Source: Cystobacterineae bacterium (lineage in GTDB: Bacteria; Myxococcota; Myxococcia; Myxococcales; Myxococcaceae). Taken from it: a stretch of DNA of 64,000 nt. The translations under genes and the position numbers were made by a program. The DNA lies in the NCBI GenBank assembly GCA_009782175.1, contig WRKR01000003.1, positions 48,983-112,982 of the forward strand. The letters are read 5' to 3'. Positions 1 to 8,313 of this stretch are shown here, piece after piece; positions within the stretch are counted from its first letter, which is position 1; every line of letters starts with the position of its first letter. The notes under the pieces were generated by a model. That model was not told the DNA's origin. It saw only the letters and a program-made list of their open reading frames with translations, and made no database searches.

Positions 1-740
1 TCTTCTTCAGGCGTATTAAACAAGGGCTCATCCTTGGTTTTGGGGGTGAGAATGCCTGCTTGAATGAGTGCATAAATGTGTTGGAAGAGGAAGAAGTCCG
101 TGGCATGCAGTTGCAGGGCAATTTCGGCGAGGTTGTGGTTTTCTTCTGCCAAGCGCACAATCCGCGAAACCAGAGAAGTTTTAAACAATATGTCTGAGAA
201 TTTTTCTTTGGAAACGCGAAAATGGATGTCTGTGGAAGGGAGCATTTGGCGGAAGGTTTTCCATTGCTCTTTTCTTTGCTTTCCATTGGCATACATTTCG
301 AGCAGAGGCGCGGAGAGTTTCAATTCTGTTTGAGTGGCTTGTGCTTCTTCAGGAAGGAAAGCAAAGCTACCCTCTTCCCAGAGGAAGGCCTCAAAGAGGG
401 TTTCGCGCATTTTGAGGTTGAGCACCGAGAGGAGCATTTCTTCGGTGACGGCCCCAATCATAATGAGAATGCGCCCTAAGAAAATTTTGGTTTGTTTTTG
501 TGTTTCATAGGCGCGGTGAAATTGCTCCTCCGTAATATAGCCTAAGTTAATGAGGAACTGGCCGAGAAACTCGCGTGGATCATTCGAGCTTGCGTTGACA
601 ACCGTCCCCTTTTGCAGGCGCAACTGTTTGTGCATCCACGCGCGCTCAAGGTTAAGCGTTCCCGAGGCCTTTTGCTTGCCTAAATAGACAACCACTTCTT
701 CTGTGGGCATCGTTTGCAAATCGCCGAACAAACCTTTCAT
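1..740 (-). CDS. DUF4388 (PATAN) domain protein, 3' end cut by the window edge
   Basis: The frame is open from an ATG at 740 to the left window edge, about 246 codons with no stop. The protein begins MKGLFGDLQTMPTEEVVVYL, the usual start of a DUF4388/PATAN domain ('G.l..l.l.evl..l....sGtL.l'), followed by 'SGTLNLERAWMHKQLRLQKG'. The next part (about residues 60-110) resembles a GspE/MshE N-terminal-like module: 'LGQFLINLGYITEEQF' and 'LGRILIMIGAVTEEML'. A helical winged-helix-like region follows. A good Shine-Dalgarno (GGAGCTTAAGG) lies directly before the ATG. Such proteins are cytoplasmic regulators common in Myxococcota; the target is unknown. It is divergent from tyrA. The C-terminus lies outside the window. 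Confidence 0.8.
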   Translation of the reverse strand, partial: MKGLFGDLQTMPTEEVVVYLGKQKASGTLNLERAWMHKQLRLQKGTVVNASSNDPREFLGQFLINLGYITEEQFHRAYETQKQTKIFLGRILIMIGAVTEEMLLSVLNLKMRETLFEAFLWEEGSFAFLPEEAQATQTELKLSAPLLEMYANGKQRKEQWKTFRQMLPSTDIHFRVSKEKFSDILFKTSLVSRIVRLAEENHNLAEIALQLHATDFFLFQHIYALIQAGILTPKTKDEPLFNTPEE

Positions 741-1122
741 CCTTAAGCTCCAAATAGTGGAAGTGCTTTTGTTGACTTAATGCATCATCCCCAACGTCCC
801 CACGGGCCGGAGTTTTGCCGCTTTTGCTGTGTTGCCCTGTTGCCTTGTCGCTCTCTATTCCCCTGCTTTTTCCCCTCTTTGTTGATCGGCCTTTTAGTGT
901 GTAATTTATAAATTGTAAATATTCTCTGAGCACTCTAGCCGATTTTTTTCATCCCTTCAAATAGGGGTAGACGCCACCTGGCTACTCTGAGGCATGGCCC
1001 ACAAAGGGGAGATGTTTTTTCTCACAGAGCCCAAGAAAGCTGTATCCTCAGTTTTGTTAGGTTTCTTTTGTTTTTATTGGTTTTTTAAGAGGCATTCACC
1101 TCTATGGAGCAGAGGCAGGCGC
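741..1122. other. Intergenic region between divergent DUF4388 gene and tyrA
   Basis: About 380 bases without a supported gene. It must carry the divergent promoters. An AT-rich palindrome AATTTATAAATT lies at 903-914. A 93-codon minus-strand ORF here (652-933) overlaps the DUF4388 gene in another frame and looks like chance. Confidence 0.5.
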
Positions 1123-1974
1123 ATGCTAAAAAATTTGAGGAATATGGCTGTTGTTGGCACAGGCCTTATGGGGGCCTCATTGGGGTTGGCGGCCAAGAGG
1201 GCCTTTGCTCAACTCCGCATATGGGGGGCGGATGACAAGCCTCAAGCGCTTGAGGAAGCGCTCCGCATAGGGGCCATAGACGAAGCAGTCCCCATGGGGA
1301 AGGTGGTGGAGGCGGATTTGTTGTGTTTGGCCATGCCCATGCGTTATTTGCCAAAAATACTTGAGCAGTTGGGGCCTGCCCTCAACCAGGGTGTGTTGTG
1401 GATGGATGTAGGGAGCAGCAAGCAGAATGTACTTGCGCAGGTGAAGGCATTTTTTGGGCATGTGCCGGCCCGTTTTGTCCCCTGTCACCCCATGGCGGGC
1501 AATGAGAGGACGGGGGCACTTGCGGCGCGGGCGGATTTGTTTGCAGGCAGCAAGTTGTTGTTGGTTCCGCATGAAGGTTTGGCTGCGCAGGCCCGGGCGG
1601 AGGTGACGGCTTTTTGGCAAGCGCTGGGCTCCCAGGTGTTAGAAATGGAAGCCAAGGAGCATGACGAGGTTTTGGCTTTTACGAGTCATTTGCCTCACCT
1701 GTTGGCTTTTGCTTTGGCCAATGCTTTGGAGGGAGAGAGCCAGCGCTTGTGTGCGGGCATGGGGCCTGGGTTTTTTAGTTTCATGCGGCTTGCGAAGAGT
1801 GAGCCTTCGCTTTGGGAAGACATTTGCATGGCCAACAAAGAGGCGTTGCTTGGGGCCATGGAGCGCTATCAATCCGAGCTGTGTCGCCTGCGGGCAGCCT
1901 TGGAAGAAGAGCCCAAAGGCCAGGCTTTGCTCAAGCTGCTTGGGCAAGCCCACCAACGCAGGCAAGCCTGGTAA
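1123..1974 (+). CDS. tyrA: Prephenate dehydrogenase (TyrA)
   Basis: NAD(P)-dependent oxidative decarboxylation of prephenate to 4-hydroxyphenylpyruvate in tyrosine biosynthesis, cytoplasmic. The 283-residue product opens with a Rossmann dinucleotide motif (AVVGTGLMGASLG), has 'WMDVGSSKQ', the family signature HPMAGNERTG, and the substrate-site region 'FTSHLPHLLAFALANAL'. Length fits a monofunctional TyrA without chorismate mutase or ACT domain. The frame is open 43 codons further upstream, but that part has no family features; the ATG at 1123 follows GCAGAGGCAGGC. A start at 1144 is also possible. The TAA stop ends two bases before a large dispersed repeat. No aromatic-pathway neighbours are visible. 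Confidence 0.92.
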   Translation: MLKNLRNMAVVGTGLMGASLGLAAKRAFAQLRIWGADDKPQALEEALRIGAIDEAVPMGKVVEADLLCLAMPMRYLPKILEQLGPALNQGVLWMDVGSSKQNVLAQVKAFFGHVPARFVPCHPMAGNERTGALAARADLFAGSKLLLVPHEGLAAQARAEVTAFWQALGSQVLEMEAKEHDEVLAFTSHLPHLLAFALANALEGESQRLCAGMGPGFFSFMRLAKSEPSLWEDICMANKEALLGAMERYQSELCRLRAALEEEPKGQALLKLLGQAHQRRQAW

Positions 1975-1976
1975 GC

Positions 1977-2235
1977 TAGACCGCTTTCACTTTGACATGA
2001 TCTCTTCGTGAGACGAGCTAAAGCTCGTCTACTCCACTCCGTGGATGATCTGAAAAAGCAAGCTTTTTCAGATCATCCCCTCCGTTCCGTTAGGGCTCCG
2101 GTTTCGCTCAGGTCATGCACTTAAGTGCACTCCCATCGCGCCTGCCCCTCGGAATTGGGGCCTCGCCCGCCTCGACCTCATGTCAAATTGAAACCGGTCT
2201 GGATAATCAAATCAGTTTAACCTGAAACCGGTCTA
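1977..2235. repeat. Dispersed repeat with terminal inverted repeats, long copy (copy A)
   Basis: The left end TAGACCGCTTTCACTTTGAC (1977-1996, continuing ATGA to 2000) is matched in inverted orientation at 2178-2200, with three mismatches over 23 bases. A second terminal arm, CCTGAAACCGGTCTA, closes the element at 2221-2235. Internal palindromes: AGACGAGCTAAAGCTCGTCT (2011-2030, perfect), a 16-bp perfect stem at 2044-2077 with a two-base loop, and TGCACTTAAGTGCA (2116-2129). A shorter copy at 20210-20370 lacks about 80 bases that contain the first two palindromes. It starts two bases after the tyrA stop. No transposase ORF is present, so it is MITE-like or a structured intergenic element. Confidence 0.85.
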
Positions 2236-2236
2236 T

Positions 2237-2334
2237 GGGGCCTTCTTTTCCCCTCAGACAAGGAAGCCATGTTTTCTGTGAGGGGGTTGCACAGGCAACA
2301 CCAGGGATGCCCGGTGATGACAAAAGAAGGCCCC
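2237..2334. ncRNA. Possible structured RNA: 13-bp closing stem enclosing three hairpins
   Basis: GGGGCCTTCTTTT (2237-2249) is the exact reverse complement of AAAAGAAGGCCCC (2322-2334). Inside are three hairpins: CCCCTCA/TGAGGGG (2250-2256 with 2279-2285), GTTGC-ACAG-GCAAC (2286-2299), and CACC-A-GGG-ATG-CCC-GGTG (2299-2316). Together they give a four-way-junction layout. The fold is possible on both strands. It lies between tyrA plus its repeat and the 3' end of the ccm operon, so it could also be a complex bidirectional terminator. It does not match the SRP RNA, tmRNA or tRNA motifs I know. Confidence 0.35.
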
Positions 2335-2363
2335 CCCGGGTTGTTTAAAAAATGTTGTTTTTT

Positions 2364-3740
2364 TTAGGGGGTGGCATGGGTTGGCGGCAAGGCTTGAATT
2401 TCGGCAATCCATTCATCCAACTCGGGTGGCAACTCTTCCAGGGGGGCGCTCTCTTTGAAGGCTTGGAGCATGGCCAGGGCTTGGGGGTTGTCGCCCAGCA
2501 CGCGGTAGAATGCGGCGGCCCAAAAGGCGGCCTCATAGGCCCCGTCATAGGTGGCAAAGAGCTTGGCCAACTCGTCCGCTCGTTCGCGTCTCAGGTTGGG
2601 CTGCATGCCTTCAAGCACGCAGCGGTAAATGCGGAATGGCACATGGAGCGGATCCGCACTGGAGCCGGCTAAGACGAGTGTGGTGGCGGCATCCCATTGT
2701 CTGCGTTGAATGTGGAGTTTGGTTAAATAAGCAGCCCCGTCCAAATCAGCCGGGTTCATTCGAAAATATTCAAAGGCGGCCTTCAACGCTACATCTTCCC
2801 TATGAGCAGGGACATGTGGCATATCCTCCTGGGGAGAGGCAGGGGGAGAAAGCTTGGCTTGCTCAAACAATTGCATAGAGGCGAGGACGGCAAAGCAGCC
2901 GACGAGGAGGCCTCCCACGGCGGCGAGCCACAGGCGTTGACGGGAAGAAGCGGAAGGGTTTTGGGGAGCCGGGGCTTGTTGTGTGCCGAAAGCAGCCGAG
3001 GCTTCATCGAGTTTTTTCAAGCAGCAGACAGCCTCTTCCAAAAGCCTCGCCTCTTCCTTGTCGGCCTCTGCTGTGGAGAGCAGGTGTCGCTCTTCACGTT
3101 GCTCTCGGAATTGCCCAAGCACATTTTCATAGCGTGCATAGAGGGCCATGGCCTCACCTCCTTGTGGTGGAGGCAGAGGAGGCGCATCCATGTCCAAAAG
3201 CACGCGTGCGGCATGGCTGTTTTCGGCAGTGGTATTTTCCGCGGCCTTATGTTCAGCAGGTGGCGAAGTGGCCTCAACGTTGAGGGCAAGAGGTGTGCCC
3301 ATGTTTTCAACGGCAGTGTTGTTTTTGGAGCGCCTCAGGAAAACGAGGGCCAAGCCGAGGGCCAGCAAGGCGAAAGGCGACATATAGAGGATGAGGTTGA
3401 AGCCGCGTTTGGTGGGCTCCAGCAAAGCCCATTCTCCATAGCGGGAGACGAAAAATTCACGTATTTCCTCGTCGCTTTTATTTTGGCTCACCAACTCTCG
3501 GATTTTGTCCATTTGCGCGCGGGCGGAGGAGGAGGTGGAGTCCGCCACCGAGAGGCCCTGGCACATGGGGCAGCGTATTTCCTTGCCGAGTTTTTGGACA
3601 CGCGCTTCCAATGCAGGTGCCAAGGGGGCCATACCTTCACGTGTGGGGGCGTGCCAGGGGCTTTCCACTTCGGGTGTTTGTGCTTGGGCGGTGGCAAGCC
3701 AGGCCCCGGCAAGGCATGCGCAGAGGGTAGGGGCATTCAT
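2364..3740 (-). CDS. ccmH: Cytochrome c maturation protein CcmH fused to a CcmI-like TPR domain
   Basis: Periplasmic, membrane-anchored part of the System I haem ligation complex; it reduces and presents the apocytochrome CXXCH motif to CcmF. The 458-residue protein has a signal peptide (to about A20), the redox motif RCPMCQ at residues 56-61, and the CcmH core 'SRYGEWALLEPTKRGFNLIL' with a membrane span at about 113-135. After a low-complexity linker a second span (about 267-290) leads into a TPR-like tail typical of CcmI. This CcmH-CcmI fusion matches the E. coli CcmH layout. The start overlaps the ccmG stop in a TGATG arrangement. It is the last gene of the ccm operon. Confidence 0.9.
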   Translation of the reverse strand: MNAPTLCACLAGAWLATAQAQTPEVESPWHAPTREGMAPLAPALEARVQKLGKEIRCPMCQGLSVADSTSSSARAQMDKIRELVSQNKSDEEIREFFVSRYGEWALLEPTKRGFNLILYMSPFALLALGLALVFLRRSKNNTAVENMGTPLALNVEATSPPAEHKAAENTTAENSHAARVLLDMDAPPLPPPQGGEAMALYARYENVLGQFREQREERHLLSTAEADKEEARLLEEAVCCLKKLDEASAAFGTQQAPAPQNPSASSRQRLWLAAVGGLLVGCFAVLASMQLFEQAKLSPPASPQEDMPHVPAHREDVALKAAFEYFRMNPADLDGAAYLTKLHIQRRQWDAATTLVLAGSSADPLHVPFRIYRCVLEGMQPNLRRERADELAKLFATYDGAYEAAFWAAAFYRVLGDNPQALAMLQAFKESAPLEELPPELDEWIAEIQALPPTHATP

Positions 3741-4369
3741 CAGGGGGCTCCTTGTGGTGGTGCAGGAGGTGGGGTGGGGGCCTCTTGGCGCAATTCCTCT
3801 TTGGAGAAGGCTTGTTGAAGCAAAACATCAAACTGCCGCAGCTCCCAAATGGGAGCTGCATGTTTGGCGACAATGGTGCCTTGCTTGTCGATGAAATAGG
3901 TTTCGGGGACACCTGTTACGGCATAGTCAATGGCCATGGTAGAAATGGGTGAGAAGAGTTGTGGATAGCTGGCGGGGAATTGTCGCAGAAAGTTGCGTGC
4001 TTTGGCCTCAGAGTCCTCGAAGACGACGCCGAGGAAGGCCACGTGTTTGCCCCACTTTTTATAGGCCATTTCCAGCACAGCGGCTTCTTCAGCGCAAGGC
4101 CCGCACCAGCTGCTCCAGAAGTTGATGACGAGGGGGCGGCCGCGAAATTCCTCCAAGGTGCGTTGGCCTCCCTCAAGTGTAGGCATGGAGAAAGCGGGAG
4201 CGCTTTGGCCCAGCAATTTAAAGGGAACTTCCCGGGGGTTTTTTCCAAAGCCCTTGCGCATGGCGAAGACGAGGGTACCCGAGGCGGCGAGGACAATGAA
4301 GGCGGCGATGGCCACCCAGAGGGTTTGTTTTTCGAATTTTGGGGGGGTTGGGGGTTTGTTAGGTCTCAT
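3740..4369 (-). CDS. ccmG: Thiol:disulfide interchange protein CcmG/DsbE
   Basis: Membrane-anchored periplasmic thioredoxin that keeps apocytochrome c or CcmH thiols reduced for haem ligation. The 209-residue protein has an N-terminal membrane anchor (about residues 17-36), a thioredoxin fold, and the active site WCGPC at 88-92 in 'VINFWSSWCGPCAEEA'. The cis-Pro loop is seen as 'GVPETYFIDKQG'. The C-terminus ends in a Pro/Ala-rich tail. Its start overlaps the ccmF stop by four bases (ATGA) and its stop overlaps the ccmH start. Confidence 0.93.
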   Translation of the reverse strand: MRPNKPPTPPKFEKQTLWVAIAAFIVLAASGTLVFAMRKGFGKNPREVPFKLLGQSAPAFSMPTLEGGQRTLEEFRGRPLVINFWSSWCGPCAEEAAVLEMAYKKWGKHVAFLGVVFEDSEAKARNFLRQFPASYPQLFSPISTMAIDYAVTGVPETYFIDKQGTIVAKHAAPIWELRQFDVLLQQAFSKEELRQEAPTPPPAPPQGAP

Positions 4370-6342
4370 GGTTTTGTACCCGGGGAGCGTGTTTTGAGAG
4401 GCAGCAGGGCCCAGAGGCTGCCCAGGCTAAGGAGCAGCAGGGAATACCAAACCCATCCCACGAGGGGGAAAACCCAGGCGTTGAGGGTTGCCGACGGGGT
4501 TTTGTCATTGGTGGCCACCAAGGAGACATAGACGTCGCGCCAAAGTCCATTGTGCACAGCGGGGGAGGCGATGGGCTCACTCATGCGAGCATAATAGTTA
4601 AGGCGGGGGCTTTTGGGGCCATGCATGAGGAGAGGGGGTGCATTTGAGGAGAGGAGGCTGATATTGGCACCCAGGAAGGAGTGGTTGCTTTCAAGGCCTT
4701 TGCTGAAGCCGTCAAAGCGTATTTGATAGGCACCCACTTGCAGGGTTTCTCCGGGTTTTAGGGTTGCTGCGCTGGATTTCTCATAGGCTGAAGAGGCGGC
4801 CACAGCGGCCATGCATATGAGGAAGGAGATATGCGTGACAAAGCCACCAAAGCGCCGCGGTGCGCGCACGGCGCTTTGCCAGAGTGCGCCGAAGAAATTT
4901 TCTTTATGTTGGATACTTCGCGCCCAGGCCGGTGCCAGCAGTGCGTGCACGGTGACGGCGCCTGCGAAGGCGACGCAGCCGAACATGGTGAGGGACCAGG
5001 GCTCTCTGAGGTTAAAAAGCCAGCAAACCACCACCGTGGCGACGCCGAGCAGCAAAGACACCTTGAGGTGTTTGGGGATGGTTTTTTCTCCCCCTTTCCC
5101 CCAGGGCAGGGCGGGGCCAAGGCCCATGAGGAAGACGAGGGCAATGCCCAGGGGGAAGGCATATTGGTTAAAGAAGGGGGAGCCCACGCTGATTTTTGTA
5201 TGGAGGAAGGCTTCGGTGAGGAGGGGGAAGACGGTGCCCAAAAGCACGGTGAAGGTGAGCACAATGAGGACGATGTTGGCCAGCAGCAAAGCCATTTCCC
5301 TGGAAAGCCAGGCGATGGAGCCTGCCGGGGAGACCAGGCGCGCGCTGCGCCAGGCCAGAAGGAGGACGGAGAAGACGCAGAGCACGGCGATGAAGCTCAG
5401 GAAAATGGGGCCTATGCTGGACTGGGTGAAGGAGTGCACCGAGTTGAAAACACCTGAGCGCGTCATAAAGGTGCCGAGGATGGTGAGGATGAAGCTGATC
5501 ATGGCCAAGCTGAGAGTCCACATTTTGAGGCTGCGTTTGCGCTCCAGCACCAAGGTGGCATGCATATAGGCGGTGGCGGTGAGCCAGGGCAGCAGCGAGG
5601 CATTTTCGACGGGGTCCCACGCCCAATAGCCCCCCCAGCCCAGGACGGCATAGGCCCACCACGCCCCCAATACAATGCCGATGGTGAGAAAGAGCCATGG
5701 AAACAAAGTCCACTGGCGCAGGGGTTTTACCCAGCTGTCGTCGAGGTTGCCGGAGAGGAGCGCCCCTGAAGCGATGCCGAAGGGCACCACCATACCCACA
5801 TAGCCTATATAAAGCGTAGGGGGATGCAAAACCATCAACCAATGGTTTTGCAGGAGGGGGTTAGGCCCGGGCCCATCCAGGGGGATGGGGGAAATGGCCG
5901 TCCATGGGTTGGCGGGCCAGGCAATGAGGGCGGTGAAGAAGACGGAGACGGCGGCCATAATGCCGAGCGCCCAAACCCATTGCGTGCCGGCCTCTTTGCG
6001 TACTGTCCATGCGAAGGCGGCGATATAGGCACCGAGGACGCCGCCCCAGAAGAGGATGGAGCCCTCGAGGGCCGACCACAGGGACACCAGCGTAATATGC
6101 AAAGGTGTTTGTCGGCTTCCGACGAGGGCGACATATTTGACGGAGAAGTCATGCTCCACGAGGGCTTTTAGCATGAGGAGGTTAGAGAGGAGCATGCATG
6201 CGGCGAAGGCATAGAGGGCGCGGCGCACCCAGATGGCGAGGTGGGGTTTTGAGGCAGAGGCGCAGATGAAGGCGAGGGCGAAGGCTGCGAGGGCGAAGGC
6301 GAGGCCCAGGAGGACGCTGGAATAGCCGAGGAAGGAATTCAT
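4366..6342 (-). CDS. ccmF: Cytochrome c haem lyase CcmF
   Basis: Large polytopic membrane protein that attaches haem from holo-CcmE to apocytochrome c. The 658-residue product has many membrane spans, the tryptophan-rich WWD signature WGGYWAWDPVENASL at 236-250, 'LHPPTLYIGY' with the conserved His near 173, and a periplasmic domain near the C-terminus before the last span. Length matches the family (about 640-660). It overlaps ccmG by four bases and follows ccmE by 12 bases. In this operon CcmF is the only WWD-family protein. Confidence 0.95.
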   Translation of the reverse strand: MNSFLGYSSVLLGLAFALAAFALAFICASASKPHLAIWVRRALYAFAACMLLSNLLMLKALVEHDFSVKYVALVGSRQTPLHITLVSLWSALEGSILFWGGVLGAYIAAFAWTVRKEAGTQWVWALGIMAAVSVFFTALIAWPANPWTAISPIPLDGPGPNPLLQNHWLMVLHPPTLYIGYVGMVVPFGIASGALLSGNLDDSWVKPLRQWTLFPWLFLTIGIVLGAWWAYAVLGWGGYWAWDPVENASLLPWLTATAYMHATLVLERKRSLKMWTLSLAMISFILTILGTFMTRSGVFNSVHSFTQSSIGPIFLSFIAVLCVFSVLLLAWRSARLVSPAGSIAWLSREMALLLANIVLIVLTFTVLLGTVFPLLTEAFLHTKISVGSPFFNQYAFPLGIALVFLMGLGPALPWGKGGEKTIPKHLKVSLLLGVATVVVCWLFNLREPWSLTMFGCVAFAGAVTVHALLAPAWARSIQHKENFFGALWQSAVRAPRRFGGFVTHISFLICMAAVAASSAYEKSSAATLKPGETLQVGAYQIRFDGFSKGLESNHSFLGANISLLSSNAPPLLMHGPKSPRLNYYARMSEPIASPAVHNGLWRDVYVSLVATNDKTPSATLNAWVFPLVGWVWYSLLLLSLGSLWALLPLKTRSPGTKP

Positions 6343-6354
6343 AAAGGCCTCATG

Positions 6355-6822
6355 TTAGGGGGCGGTTTCCGAGACGGAGTTTTTCCAGTCGGCGGGTGGT
6401 TGTCCGTCGTGGGGAGCCTGATATTCGTTGGAGTGGTTAACCATGAGGCGTTTGGAGGAGAAGACGGCGTTTTTTCCCAAGTTACCTTCGATGACGACGC
6501 CGATGTGCTCTCTGAACATTTGGGGGGGGACTTCGGTGGAGTGCACGGGGACGCAGGTTTTTTCCGGGGTAGCTTCACTGTCACAAACGCGGAAAGACAA
6601 GGTACCTTGGGCTTCATTCCATTGGATGGAGCCTCCCTCTACCACCCCCCCCAGGCGTATGGTGGGGCCGATGGCCACGCTGCCTTTGGCCAGCATTTCA
6701 CTGGGTGTCCAATAATAAATGAGGTTTTGGCCTATGCTGCTTTGTGTGACGAAAATGAGCGCGCCCGCGGCAATGGCCAGGGCGCCCGCGGCGAGGAGTT
6801 TGTTTTTGAGTTGAGGCGACAT
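6355..6822 (-). CDS. ccmE: Haem chaperone CcmE
   Basis: Periplasmic membrane-tethered OB-fold haem carrier between the haem export step and CcmF. The 155-residue protein has an N-terminal anchor (about residues 8-26), a beta-rich core ('IRLGGVVEGGSIQW', 'GVVIEGNLGKNAVF'), and the covalent haem-binding His at residue 130 in NHSNEYQ, matching the H-x-x-x-Y motif of classical CcmE. The core holds two extra cysteines (residues 80 and 90). It lies between ccmB (26 bases) and ccmF (12 bases). Confidence 0.92.
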   Translation of the reverse strand: MSPQLKNKLLAAGALAIAAGALIFVTQSSIGQNLIYYWTPSEMLAKGSVAIGPTIRLGGVVEGGSIQWNEAQGTLSFRVCDSEATPEKTCVPVHSTEVPPQMFREHIGVVIEGNLGKNAVFSSKRLMVNHSNEYQAPHDGQPPADWKNSVSETAP

Positions 6823-6848
6823 AGAGGAATTCCAATAAGCTTAAGGGA

Positions 6849-7535
6849 CTAATCCCCTTCGACGACGTGGGGAAAAAGCAAGGTGCCCAAAACCCAATAC
6901 ACCAAGCAGAAGGCGGTGAGCAAAGCCAACCAGGAGGAGAGTTGTTGCATAGGGTCTGCCTCAACCACCAAGGTGGTGGCTTTGACGCAGGCCACGAGAG
7001 CGGGGACGAGGACGGGGAACATGAGCAGGGGCAGGAGAATGTCTTTGGAGCGAGCGCCCAAGGCAATGGCGGCATAGAAGGTACCTGGGGCGGCAATGGC
7101 GGCAGCTCCTCCCAGCAAAACCAGCACGAGGAGAACCCAGCTACCCTGCAGCTCGACGTTATAGAGGGCGAAGGTGAGGGGGACGATGAGGAGGGAGAGG
7201 AGCCAGAGCAACAAGGTATTGGCGATGGTTTTTCCCAGGAAGAAGGCTTTGAGGGAGGTGGGTGCGAGGCGAAGCCCCTCGAGGGCATGGTTTTCGCTTT
7301 CAATGCGGAAGGACTCTCCGAGGGAGAGGACGCTGGCGAAGAGGAGGCTGAGCCATATATAGGCAGCGGCGTGGGCGGCTTTGGACTCGACGTTGGGGCC
7401 CACGGCGAAGGAAAACATCAGCAAGGTGGCAATGGAGAAGAAGAGGAGGGCATTGAGGCGGGCTTTGGTTTTCCACTCAATTTGAAAGTCCTTCAGGAGG
7501 ACAGCCCACATGTTGTGGAGGAAGCCCGTTTTCAT
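6849..7535 (-). CDS. ccmB: Haem exporter permease CcmB
   Basis: Integral membrane permease partner of CcmA in the ABC-type complex that releases holo-CcmE. The 228-residue protein has about six hydrophobic spans and typical CcmB text, 'RIESENHALEGLRLAPTSLKAFFLGKTIAN' in two adjacent stretches, and 'AIALGARSKDILLPLLMFPVLVP'. The start overlaps ccmA by four bases. The usual next gene, ccmC, is absent; ccmE follows directly. Confidence 0.92.
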   Translation of the reverse strand: MKTGFLHNMWAVLLKDFQIEWKTKARLNALLFFSIATLLMFSFAVGPNVESKAAHAAAYIWLSLLFASVLSLGESFRIESENHALEGLRLAPTSLKAFFLGKTIANTLLLWLLSLLIVPLTFALYNVELQGSWVLLVLVLLGGAAAIAAPGTFYAAIALGARSKDILLPLLMFPVLVPALVACVKATTLVVEADPMQQLSSWLALLTAFCLVYWVLGTLLFPHVVEGD

Positions 7536-8179
7536 GAGGCTTCCTCGATGCGTCCTTGGTTTAAGTGGAGGCGGGACTCGGTGAGGGAGAGGCCCTGCTC
7601 CACGAGGTGTGTAGCGAGGATGAGGGTGGTGCCCTGGGCTTTCAACTCGCGGATGAGGTTTTCCATGTCCACAATACCGGAAGGGTCCAACTCGCCGAAG
7701 GGCTCATCCAGCAAGGCGAGGCGAGGGGCTTTAAGGAGGAGGCGTGCGATGGCGAGGCGTTTGCGCATGCCGGCGGAAAATTGGCGTACCGGGCTTTGTT
7801 TGCGAGAAGAAAGCCCAACGCGCTCCAGGAGGAGGGGGAGTTGAGCGGAGGGTTTTCCCAGGAGCCTGGCGAGGAGTTTGAGGTTTTGCTCTGCGCTCAA
7901 GTCCTCATAATGGTAGCTGGCATGCGAGAGGAGGGCCGTGTGTTGGCGGATGAGGGAGGTTTCTCGTTTGGCCGAAAAGCCCAGCACCTGAAGTTGGCCC
8001 AGCGTAGGTTGAATGGCCGTAGCCAGCAGGCGCAGGAGCGTGGTTTTGCCAGAGCCGTTGTGTCCAGTCAGCAAGAGGGAGCGTGCAGGGGGCAAGCCAT
8101 AGTTAAGGTGAGCGAGCGCCCAATGGGTGCCAAACCGTTTGCTAATGTTGGAAAGCTCCAATGCGAAAGCGTCAGCCAC
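7532..8179 (-). CDS. ccmA: Haem exporter ATP-binding protein CcmA
   Basis: ABC ATPase of the CcmAB complex, cytoplasmic face of the membrane. The 215-residue protein has Walker A GHNGSGKTT (39-47), a signature-like 'FSAGMRKRLAIARLLL', and Walker B 'RLALLDEPFGELDPSG', followed by the switch His in 'LILATHLVEQG'. The start is GTG at 8179, preceded by AGGTAG at a suitable distance. It is the first gene of the ccm operon on this strand; its promoter should lie in 8180-8313, between it and the thiE stop. Confidence 0.93.
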   Translation of the reverse strand: MADAFALELSNISKRFGTHWALAHLNYGLPPARSLLLTGHNGSGKTTLLRLLATAIQPTLGQLQVLGFSAKRETSLIRQHTALLSHASYHYEDLSAEQNLKLLARLLGKPSAQLPLLLERVGLSSRKQSPVRQFSAGMRKRLAIARLLLKAPRLALLDEPFGELDPSGIVDMENLIRELKAQGTTLILATHLVEQGLSLTESRLHLNQGRIEEAS

Positions 8180-8313
8180 AAGCGACTACCTAACTCAGGG
8201 CGTGGAAAAAGGGGAAAAAAGAGGGGTGAGCGTTGAGGGGGCGCTGATATGCGGAGGAGAGGTGTGGGGTTTTTGAGTTTTTCTGTTTTTTCAATTTATG
8301 TTTGTTTGGTTTT

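Noticed and set aside
652..933. 93-residue minus-strand ORF
   Set aside because: Overlaps the DUF4388 gene in another frame and has no family features.
2237..2334. SRP 4.5S RNA or a tRNA
   Set aside because: The GGAA-tetraloop core of SRP RNA is missing and no anticodon or T-loop pattern is present.
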